From Zygnema cylindricum (lineage: Eukaryota; Streptophyta; Zygnematophyceae; Zygnematales; Zygnemataceae), in contig JBBHKE010000986.1 of assembly GCA_037447655.1 (NCBI GenBank), forward strand, positions 91,206 through 108,225: a stretch of 17,020 bases of DNA, in the 5' to 3' direction. Shown one piece after another: positions 9,089-16,181 of the stretch; positions within the stretch are counted from its first letter, which is position 1, and the number at the start of each line of letters is the position of its first letter. Under the pieces are notes generated by a model. The model did not search any database. It had not been told where the DNA came from and saw only the letters and a program-made list of their open reading frames with translations. A program made the translations under genes and the position numbers.

Positions 9089-10040
9089 GGGTGAAGTTCC
9101 ATTAGACAAAAAGTGAGGTTATTTACATAAATTCGGACCTCTCCGTACTACGACGTACCTCGTATTTTGTTTTTATCCGGAAAATAACATTACAGAGAAT
9201 CTTGCCAATATTCTCCAAAGTCTGGGAGTTAACAATGGCCGTTGGATGGTTTTTCGCGAAGCATTCGCTTCGAGAGTTTCTGTAAGGGTATCCTTCCATT
9301 AGGCAAAAAGTGGGGTTGTTTACGAGAGAAAGTACCTTGACGTACTAAGCCGTGCGGTTTTTTTTTTTGTTTAACAAAAGATGTTTACTAAAAAGTCGTT
9401 GAGATTCTCCAGACTTCTTGGCGAAAATTACCACCGTCCGGTTTTCAATTTTCGACGCAAACGTCCCTTGTTTCCAGTAGCTGGCTAGTCTCCTCCGATT
9501 GTCCTCGGGAGGACACTTAACGCTTATTGGACGCGTGTATTGGCACACTTGTAAAGTCAACGTCGATCCACGACGGACGTGAAGTTAAAAAGTTACATGT
9601 GGCAAATGGCTTGTACCTTCTGACATCAAAGCCACCCTGTTCGACGACAAAAAAAAATTGGTTGTAGGACATCACGCCACCTTCATAAATGTGCGATACA
9701 ACGATAATACATTCACGTACAAATGGTACATTTCCGCTGACATCCGGAATTTATGGCGCCACGACGAAACACGAACAACAAAACAACTACAAAAAATACA
9801 AAACACGAACGTACAAATTGTACATTCACGTAATTTAATCTTGCGACTAGATGTACGGATACAAGTCCTGATATTGTGCTTTTGGAATCTTTGACTGCTC
9901 GTCGTCAGAACATGAACCTACGTGCGTCCAATCGAAAAAAAGCACATACGCGATAGATTCCATTGCTGACACGACCTGATGGAGAAGTGAACGAAGTATT
10001 AGGGTAAGGTTCCATTAGGGAAAAAATGACGTTGTCTACT
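9089..10040 (+). repeat. Three dispersed copies of a left-terminal unit (9089, 9286, 10002)
   Basis: Each copy begins GGGT, then has 'ttccatta', an A-run ending in 'tg', a G/T stretch reaching 'tac', a cgtac-containing segment, and later 'attctcc' and a 'ccgt-ggat'-like block. The copies at 9089 and 9286 are 197 bp apart and the third is about 716 bp further on. Identity is high for the first ~40 bases and fades inward. Confidence 0.55.
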
Positions 10041-10680
10041 GAAAGCCGTACTCTTTCGTACAGTACCGTACCAAAAAAAATAAAATGTCAGAAAAACAAG
10101 CCTACTGAATGAGGGATTTGATTCTCCACGTTTATGGGCGTAAACGTGGACCGTCGGATGCATAATCGGATACTCCATCGTCTGACACTTTCAGTTCGCA
10201 ACAAGTGACCCGGAGTAGGTCAATTCTTAGCGCCTGAACGAATAACATCGTGCCTCGTGGAAAAGTGAACAAATATCCACGACGACCGCACGACCAGGTG
10301 GGTACACGTCGCATATGACATGTGCCTTCTGCCAGGGAGGATGCGAGGCCACCGGAAGACGCAAAAAAATCTTTGACGGAGGATATTGTTTCACGCGATC
10401 CACTAACCATTTTGACATTTTCGTACGCATTTACAAATCTTAAGTTTCGTCCGCTCGTACAGATTTTATTCAATACGTCGTACGAGTCACTTTTTACCTT
10501 CGCTGGTACGAATACGTGGTCACAATTTGCTGCCAGAGATTCTCTGAAGATTACAAGAATCGTTTTCTTTTATTACGTGGCCAAATCAAAGTGTGCCACG
10601 CAAAAACAAATGTCGGTTACCGACCCCGACACAATGGAACGGTCGCTTCAGTAAACGATTTTTTGATGTTTACAGAGACC

Positions 10681-10774
10681 GCCTAATGGAACAACGCTCT
10701 TACTGCCAGTAAACGTTTCCGTACGATTACTGTCGGCGCCTGATGGAGGTTTACCCTATGATGGAGGGTTACCC
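10681..10774 (-). repeat. Three right-terminal units, two as an 18-bp tandem duplication
   Basis: gcctaatggaacaacgctct (from 10681) is the inverse of the left-terminal unit. Then tgatggaggtttacccta and tgatggagggttacccta follow directly in tandem (about 10741-10776), differing at one base. Only the last is followed by TAA. Confidence 0.55.
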
Positions 10775-10893
10775 TAAGTAAACTAAAGGAAATCGCCATT
10801 TTTACATGAAAGGCCACGTGGTTTCTGAACAATTCATGAGAGTCTCTAATGCACTTCGAAACATCCGTTTGTACAACAGTTTCCTGGAACAGT

Positions 10894-11385
10894 CACCGTG
10901 AATCGCTATTAGCGTACATGACGCTAATTGGGGTACCCCTTTTTTTGGGGCAAATTCTCTAATAGAATAAAGTACGCTAAATGTTTTTGCACGTTATTTG
11001 AGGTACCCCGCTCAATACGGTTCATAACTGTAATTTAGTGTCCCTTTAAATAGTGTGGTGTACGGACTGCCATATCTGTACTATTCCGTACCTTTTTAAA
11101 CTTAAAAGTACATAAAATATAAATATATATAATTGCGTAAATATTTTCCGGCATACGCAGATGTAAAAAAAAACGCGGCTGCGTACGACTTGAACAATTT
11201 TGGTACATCTACATGTTTCAGTGTGGACATATTATGTGCCGAAAATTTTTACAAAGCAGTTTACAAATTAGAGTACATGATAAATTAGTATCATGGTGTA
11301 CCCGAAAAAACACAATTTACCGTAAAGTACGCTAATTGTTTCATTACGCTATATTTTTTATTACGCTAATAGCGATTCACGGTGT
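10894..11385. mobile_element. Short inverted-repeat element M1 (~490 bp)
   Basis: A 23-bp perfect terminal inverted repeat joins 10894-10916 (starting caccgtgaatcgctattag) with 11362-11384. It lacks coding capacity. Subterminal 'tacgcta'/'agcgta' motifs recur several times, and a ggggtacccc palindrome lies near 10930. The 5-mer acagt precedes the left end (10889-10893) and follows position 11385, a possible target duplication. The superfamily is not clear. Confidence 0.65.
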
Positions 11386-11430
11386 ACAGTACACCGTGTA
11401 TCGCTATTAGTGTTAATTATTTTTTCGCCA

Positions 11431-11567
11431 CTTAAAACATCTTTTCTCCGTGCACACTTGTCCGATTTTCAATTTGAGACCGTCAATCGGAAGCTGAGAA
11501 TCTTACCTTTCAATCGCAACCGTCAGATCTAAAGCCGGCATATCTGTACGGAGAAAGATGTTTTAAG
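11431..11567. repeat. Long-arm hairpin inside M2
   Basis: cttaaaacatcttttctccg (11431-11450) pairs with cggagaaagatgttttaag (11549-11567) with one unpaired T, around a ~98-base loop. Confidence 0.6.
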
Positions 11568-11594
11568 ACACGAATAAAACTTCAACACTCCAGT

Positions 11595-11818
11595 AGTACA
11601 CCGCCAATCGTTATTAGCGTGTAAGTTTTTTTAGCGTATACGAATAATTAGCGTGTTTTACGCTAATCGGGAATTTAGAAATTTTCGAAGAAATTGTCTA
11701 GTCTAATTAGAAATTATGTTTTTTTTTAAATAGTGTGGATAATTATATTTGAGAATAAATAAAAAAAAAGCGGGACGGAATTAGCGTACACAACGCTAAT
11801 AACGATTGGCGGTGTACT
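11595..11818. mobile_element. Short inverted-repeat element M3 (~224 bp) nested in M2
   Basis: Ends 11595-11620 and 11793-11818 are perfect inverse complements over 26 bp (starting agtacaccgccaatcgttat). The terminus resembles M1/M2 (acaccg...atcg.tattag) but differs inside, so it is a sister subfamily. M1 and M3 also share the internal string aaatagtgtgg. It inserted next to the right terminal repeat of M2. Perfect ends suggest it is the youngest of the three. Confidence 0.65.
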
Positions 11819-11937
11819 GTAGCGATTCACGGTGTAGTTTAAAAATGAAACATAAAAGTTGAATCTTGGGAACTTGAACCAGGAAATCCCGAGAGCATAA
11901 ATGATGTCATCTATGGATGTAGACGAGGGTCCCTCAG

Positions 11938-12120
11938 GGACACACGTGTCACACATACATTCGTTGTTGGCTCGGAAATCGGCGTCTTTGAAAATGCTGA
12001 CTGGGCGCCACGTGGCAGGTCGGGAGGAGGGTGGTGGCTGGCTGGCCTTAGATTTGCTGCTCGAGGCAGCAGTGGAGGGAGGGAGAGGAGGCGGAGAACC
12101 TTTTTCTGATACTCTGGCAG
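11938..12120 (+). CDS. MED33: Mediator subunit 33 (MED33 / REF4-RFR1 family), internal exon A
   Basis: MED33 is the plant-specific MED5-like tail subunit of the nuclear Mediator complex; Arabidopsis REF4 and RFR1 dampen phenylpropanoid genes. This exon reads ...GWLALDLLLEAAVEGG... DTLAG, aligning with the family segment that has a WLPIDLFLEDAMDGS-type block just before the conserved NTFLGLWIAALR motif. It ends at a clean donor, CTGGCAG|gtaagg, in phase 1. The frame is open from 11901, where TAA directly precedes ATG. The true 5' border may be the acceptor ccctcag at 11937, which is used here, or the ATG at 11901 or 11913 if the gene starts there. The preceding ~200 residues of the family were not found in the window. 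The family match is from memory and moderate on its own; phase continuity with exons B-D is what makes it credible. Confidence 0.62.
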
Positions 12121-12134
12121 GTAAGGACAGGGAA

Positions 12135-12236
12135 GGTTTTAGGATTTAGGGTTCAGCAAAATTAGACCAAACTTGTATGAGTTTGAACGGAAGATTTTAG
12201 GTTTAGGATTTAGGTTTTTCCAGGTTAGACCACGCT
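12135..12236. repeat. Imperfect direct duplication rich in tttagg
   Basis: Two ~38-bp copies (12135-12173 and 12200-12236) share 'ttaggatttagg' followed by 'ttagacca'. The period is about 64 bp. Too short and degenerate to be telomeric. Confidence 0.45.
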
Positions 12237-12576
12237 TCTGAATTACCGTAACAACACAGTATTTGAACTTCAATTAATCATTTTCTAGAGTAGTATAATA
12301 TGTATTATAGGAAAAGTTCAAATTTGAGAAAAGGAAAAATCAAATGTTTGAAATGAACGAAAGTTTCCTACATTGGCCGTAGTTTAAATGCCCCGAAAAG
12401 GAAAAAAACGATTTTGATTATTGTCCATGGCACGTTGAAGAGTATTAAAGTACCGTAAAGTTCTGTACTTCAAATTTCACATTTTACGAATGCCGTAAAT
12501 GTTATTTTATGTGTCATAAATGTATTATATATGTTGACATGCTTTCAGTGTTTTAAATATGCTCTGCAAATGCATT

Positions 12577-13368
12577 TAATGTACTTTTGTGTACTTGTGA
12601 TGTACTTTTGTGTACTTGTGATGTACTTTTGTGTAGTTGAGATGTACGTTTAGGTAGTTATAATGTACTCATGTGTAGTTGTAGTGTACTCTTATGTAAT
12701 TGTTATGTACTTTTGTGAAGCTGTAAGTCACTTGTGTTGTTGTAATTCACTTTTGTGTGCTTGTAGTGTACTTTTGTGTATTCGTAATGTACTTTTATGT
12801 TGTTGTAATGTAGTTTTTGTTGTTTTCTTGTGGTTCTTGTAATGTAGTTTTGTGTAGGTGTAATTTACTTTTGTGTATTGTGTTGTTGTAATGTACTTTT
12901 GTGCGGTTGTAATGTACTTTTTGTGTAGTTGTAATGTACTTTTGTATACTTGTAATGTGCATTTGTGGAATTGTAATTTACTTTTACGTACCTGTGTACT
13001 TTTGTGTAGTTGTGATGTCAATTTGTGTTGTTGTGGTGTACTTTTGTGTAGTTGTAATGTACTTTTGTTTAGTTGTAATGTATTTCTTTGTTGTTGTGCT
13101 GTACGTTTGTGTGGTTGTAATGTTCTTTTGTGTAGTTGTACCGTACTTTTGTGTCACTGTAATGTACTTTTGTGTAGCTGTAATGTAATTCTGTGTAGTT
13201 GTGATGTACTTTTTTGTAATTGTAATGTAGTTTTGTGTAGTTGTAGTTTACTTTTGTGTAGTTGTAATTTACTTTTGTGTGCTTGTAATCTACTTTTGTT
13301 ACTTGTAATGTACCTTTTTGTACTTGTAATGTGCTTTTTTGTACTTGTACTGTACGTTTGTGTAGCTA
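12577..13368. repeat. Minisatellite, ~21-bp unit, about 37 copies
   Basis: The unit is close to tgtacttttgtgtagttgta(a). Copies vary by substitutions and occasional 1-4 base length changes. The strand read here is strongly T/G-rich, with C almost only inside 'tac'. Because 21 is divisible by three, long heptad open frames appear (a Cys-rich CNVLLCS-type frame at 12873-13391 +, and an HKSTLQ-type frame on the minus strand). They have no splice or start support. The array lies wholly inside a MED33 intron. Confidence 0.9.
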
Positions 13369-13380
13369 CAAGTAATTTGC

Positions 13381-13779
13381 ATGCAAGTTAAAGTGCAAGT
13401 CTTATTAAATCACATTTCATTTTGTTCATTTGGTACAAATTTGCTTCCATTCAGTTTAAACGAACCTGCAAAAGAAAGTAGTGTTGTAACTGCCAATTGC
13501 GGTTCAAATACTGTGTTGTCACAAGTAGGGAATCAAGTTGGTAGAAAGAAAACGATAATGGATAACTTGTTTGCTTTAGTTCCTTGATATAATTTATCGT
13601 TCCAATAGAATTTTATGTTAAGTACAGATCATGTCATTACAAATAAGGACGGTGTGGAAAAGACAAATTTCTTAGATTGCCCCTGCCGAATTGAGGCGTG
13701 TGGCAATGTAATGCGTGCAATGTCAGATTTTGACGCCCAGAAAATAAAAGTTGTCAACGATTATTGTACAAATATATGA
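13381..13779 (+). pseudogene. Decayed coding-like fragment, family uncertain
   Basis: Two stretches in the same frame, 13381-13587 (ending RKKTIMDNLFALVP) and 13615-13779 (54 codons, containing FLDCPCRIEACGNVMRAMSD and KIKVVNDY), are separated by only two stops. The second stretch resembles the region upstream of the Ulp1-like protease domain in some plant transposon-borne proteins ('...F...K...V...'). That resemblance is weak and from memory. It does not fit MED33 or the exon A phase, so it is more likely a transposon remnant than an exon. Confidence 0.3.
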
Positions 13780-14517
13780 TGGTGTACAAATTTCGCAACT
13801 CGCATTTTCTGGTCGCCAGCAATTCGCATGACAAAAATTCCAAAAGAACAAATTTGAACAGAAAACAGTCAAATTGTTCCCAACTAAACGTTATTTATAT
13901 CAATTAGAAGTTTAGTATTGAAATGTTTAGTTTCTGACTTGTAATTTGTGAGGTAATTTTAGGGACTCAATTGAAAAAGTTAATATTGAATAATTAAACT
14001 AATATTTTTTGTTTATTTGTTTGTCAATGCGGCGTAAAGTGGGCGGAAACGACCAGTCATTATAACAAATAGTATTAGTGTGTATTTTTGTGTACACAGT
14101 GGCGACCGACCTATACCTTGACGTTTTGAATTTTGTCGTTTCAAGGGCACAATATTTGAAGCTTCTGAATTAGTGTGGATAGAATGGTATTATGGATGGA
14201 ACGGGAATTTTTTTTTTGGGGGTTTTCACGTTTCATTGGCTACTTAATTAATGTCAACAGGCTAGTAGTATGGCTGGAATGAGAAAGTTGCAAGCTGGTC
14301 AAATTAAAACTACTTAAATGTGTAGATAGACTAGAAGTTTGGATGGAACAGCAAGGACTCTAGACCAGATGTGTATGATTAAATATCATTATTTGTTTTA
14401 ACTCAAAAAGTTACAAAATTCGGTGACTTTTGTTTGTGTCTGATTGTTAAGCTCACATGGCATGAGTGACAGCTGTCTCGTTGCGGTTTTTGTCTTTTTC
14501 AGGGTCCTTATTTTCAA

Positions 14518-14537
14518 GGGAGGGGAGAGGGGGGTAG
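14518..14537 (+). promoter_or_regulatory. G-run cluster at the exon B acceptor
   Basis: gggaggggagaggggggtag occupies the place where a pyrimidine tract is expected before the tag acceptor that keeps the MED33 frame. The nearest pyrimidine tract ends 35 bases upstream, at 14502. It has three G-runs of three or more (a fourth G-run, aaggg, lies just before). Confidence 0.5.
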
Positions 14538-14629
14538 GCGTGATTGTGACGCTTCACCGATCTCTCTCCTCCAATTGGATTTCCACTTTTCTCAATGTGT
14601 GGCTGGCCGCCTTACGGAATATCACAAGA
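14538..14629 (+). CDS. MED33: MED33, exon B (NWISTFLNVWLAALR motif)
   Basis: The exon encodes VIVTLHRSLSSNWISTFLNVWLAALRNITR, matching the best-known MED33 signature (W-x-x-T-F-L-x-x-W-x-A-A-L-R). The donor AAGA|gtgagt at 14630 is good. The acceptor at 14536-14537 was chosen because a single G from exon A plus GC here completes a Gly codon, and the spacing from DTLAG to the signature then equals that in the family. The upstream acceptor at 14502 would leave the wrong phase and add an unfamiliar Gly/Arg-rich peptide (RVLIFKGGERG). The exon ends in phase 0, exactly what exon C needs. Confidence 0.78.
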
Positions 14630-14640
14630 GTGAGTTGAGA

Positions 14641-14690
14641 GAGGGGGGAGGGGGGAGGGTAGGAGAGAAGGAGGAGAGGGAAAGGGTGAG
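14641..14690 (+). promoter_or_regulatory. G-run cluster just after the exon B donor
   Basis: gaggggggaggggggagggt, then further agg/gagg repeats, begin 11 bases after the gtgagt donor. The leading part has three G-runs of at least three bases separated by one base, with further GGG runs near 14678 and 14684. Such runs can form a G-quadruplex or act as intronic splicing enhancers; the function here is inference. Confidence 0.5.
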
Positions 14691-15207
14691 GGAGACTGAA
14701 GCTTATGAGCTGTTTTGATTTAATATCATTAGGGAGTGAACGTCCATCTTACCATTTTTGGAATTAAACCTAATGAGTTTCATGTATTCTCCAACCATGA
14801 AACAACAGTAAATTCTGAATAAAACATCCCAATTTTTTTGAAGTTCCTGTGAAAAAGTTAACGGACTCCTAAAGACTTCGGCGACGTACTTTGACCTGGG
14901 TACTTAAGTATTCACCTATGAAATATACACCATTGTTCTACTTTACTTTGATTATTCCTTTGTCACTTTATTGTGATTATGCGTTGAAAGTATTCTTTGT
15001 ATCTAAAACGTAAAATAGGAACCAACAAATGGTATGCACATTCGTATCTAAATCTCTCGAAGCTTGGATATAGTCATTATCATGGCTTTTGGAGTGTTTT
15101 TTCCATCACTGTATGTCTAGTACTTGATTCTTTCACAATTGTAATAACATGGAAAACAGAAAGCTGTTATAATTTATCTAACAGACTGCGATGTGACATT
15201 TCCGCAG
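14691..15207 (+). other. Rest of MED33 intron B/C, featureless
   Basis: AT-rich, no gene or repeat recognised. It ends at the acceptor acatttccgcag (15207). A 127-codon open frame covering 14997-15380 runs across the exon border in another frame and is fortuitous. Confidence 0.6.
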
Positions 15208-15523
15208 GGCAAGATGGAAATTTCTCGTCCTCACACCGAAATTCGTCTCAGTGTGGCCCTTTCTATTGTCCCATCGACGATTGCAAAAATTGTCAGATCT
15301 CCAGAGATGTTATTTGGCTCAGAAGAACCTCCTTCAGAAGAATACAGAATTGCAGAAATCAGCAAGAGTCTCATGTCTAGTCTGGACCTTCTTTGTCAGT
15401 ATCCTTCCCTTCTTGTACCGCCTTTGTCGGTTGTAGCGCGGGCCAATCAAATTGCCGGAGAATTAATCGCTCTGGATGAAGACGAGGATTTGGAAGAGAT
15501 TCCGGCTCCTGGAAAAGGACGAG
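15208..15523 (+). CDS. MED33: MED33, exon C
   Basis: A 316-bp exon in phase 0 begins GGC AAG ATG and ends GGACGAG|gtaaga in phase 1. It encodes EIRLSVALSIVPSTIAKIV, which matches the family's 'LDTRLCMLLSIVPLAVA' helix, and LLCQYPSLLVPPLSVVARAN, which matches the 'LL.PP.SV...AN' block. The end is an acidic linker (DEDEDLEE). It is open throughout, with both splice sites canonical. The region belongs to the helical-repeat scaffold of the Mediator tail subunit; no catalytic role is expected. Base composition is visibly less AT-rich than the flanking introns. Confidence 0.85.
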
Positions 15524-15961
15524 GTAAGAATTATTCGATAAGAATATGTGTAAAGTAAATCACTCCCAAGCCTCTGAAAAACCGTGCTGCTTAATCTCAC
15601 CCAAAATCGCCCAAAACCCAAATTCGCCCAAATTCTCATTAGCTATTTTATGAGAATCACTCATACTTAGGTGGAATAAAACAGTTAACAGCCCTAAAGC
15701 TAGATATAACAAATAATTTAAGCTAAGATTTGTCTCAAACAAAGATTACCTGTCCGAAACCTGCCTTAGTTTTTACTTTTTTTATGTATTAGTTTTGATT
15801 CAGTACCTTTTTCCTAGCCTTTTTCCTCGTCCTTTTCCTCTTGAGTTGCTGACAGCTGGTACAATGATCACCCGTCTCAAAATTCGGCTTAGTTGTTTTT
15901 TTTCGTTTAATCAAATATTTGTTAGTTTTGGTTCAATACCTTTTTTCGTCGCTGCTGACAG
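15524..15961 (+). other. MED33 intron C/D with a duplicated 3' end
   Basis: A 438-bp intron, gtaaga...gctgacag. Its last part is present twice (see 15763-15985), so two acceptors with the same exon-start sequence lie about 106 bases apart. Confidence 0.7.
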
Positions 15962-15985
15962 CTGGGACAATGAGGGACCTCTTAA
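15763..15985 (+). repeat. Tandem duplication of the exon D acceptor region
   Basis: Copy 1 (about 15763-15868) and copy 2 (about 15887-15985) share, in order, 'cttagtt' plus a T-run, 'ttagttttg-ttca-tacctttt', 'tcgtc', and 'tgctgacagctgg-acaatga'. The shared part includes the intron end and the first ~13 bases of exon D. Confidence 0.7.
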
Positions 15986-16181
15986 TTGATGCCTGCAAGA
16001 GGCGTGGCATCCTAGAACCTTCCTCCTGTGTCCATATGAAGTCAACGCCAATTCTGCAGCCAATAGGAAGCCCGCCACCTGTCAGCGATGCGCCAGCTGG
16101 CGCAATTTGGAGGCTTCTGCTGGAAGGAGCAGCTCTCACACCTGACATCCATGTGGCTCTAGCGAGTGATTCTGCGGAAAG
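15962..16181 (+). CDS. MED33: MED33, exon D
   Basis: Starts after gctgacag in phase 1 (G from exon C plus CT gives Ala). It encodes AGTMRDLLIDACKRRGILEP, matching the family's highly conserved 'AGNMRHLIVEACIARNLLDT', then a proline-rich stretch and IWRLLLEGAALTPDIHVAL, matching 'W..FMKGAPLTP.LVNAL'. The donor is GCGGAAAG|gtacag at 16182, phase 2. The exact family order and the correct spacing to exon C make this the strongest support for MED33. In the family the next residues are an 'LAELEK' helix; I do not find it before the window ends. Confidence 0.87.

Larger units (their letters stand above)
9089..10774. mobile_element. Candidate TAA-flanked DNA element with repeated termini
   Basis: The left terminus gggtgaagttccattag (9089) is preceded by TAA (9086-9088). 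The right terminus ends ...gatggagggttaccc at 10774 and is followed by TAA (10775-10777); its reverse complement begins gggtaaccctccatca. GGG ends with TWA targets again suggest PIF/Harbinger relatives. Inside are further left-type ends at 9286 (TAA before it) and 10002 (TTA before it), and right-type ends at 10681-10704 and 10741-10756. The region may therefore be several nested insertions or one element with amplified ends. Open frames at 9658-9894 and 10322-10654 (+) match nothing I know. No transposase is recognised. Confidence 0.45.
11391..11835. mobile_element. Inverted-repeat element M2, interrupted by M3
   Basis: Left end acaccgtgtatcgcta (11391-11406) and right end tagcgattcacggtgt (11820-11835) are complementary at 15 of 16 positions and use the same terminal sequence as M1. 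M1 and M2 are almost back to back, only about 5 bases apart. M2 carries an internal hairpin (11431-11567) and M3 sits at its right edge. Without M3 it is about 220 bp. Confidence 0.6.
12121..14537 (+). other. MED33 intron A/B (2.4 kb)
   Basis: Runs from gtaagg to a tag acceptor. It contains a degenerate 'tttagg' duplication (12135-12236), AT-rich DNA without features at 12237-12576, the 21-bp minisatellite, a decayed coding-like fragment (13381-13779), and 13780-14517 with no gene. In that last part a loose motif 'tatggatggaac' recurs near 14190, 14270 and 14340. A strong-looking acceptor, tttttgtctttttcag, sits at 14502, but its phase does not fit exon A. Confidence 0.55.

Noticed and set aside
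10132-10654. Overlapping open frames of 67-113 codons on both strands
   Set aside because: No family resemblance, overlapping on opposite strands, within repeat-derived DNA.
12577-13368. CRISPR array
   Set aside because: Contiguous degenerate repeats without unique spacers, in a plant nuclear context.
12873-13391. 172-codon Cys-rich open frame (CNVLLCS heptads) and its minus-strand counterpart
   Set aside because: Product of a 21-bp tandem repeat whose length is divisible by three; no splice, start or family support, and it lies in an intron.
14503-14537. Extending exon B leftward to the stronger acceptor at 14502
   Set aside because: Phase does not fit exon A and it adds an unfamiliar peptide; kept only as a possible alternative site.
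14997-15436. Open frames of 127 and 61 codons overlapping exon C in other frames
   Set aside because: Exon C's own frame matches MED33; these are shadows.
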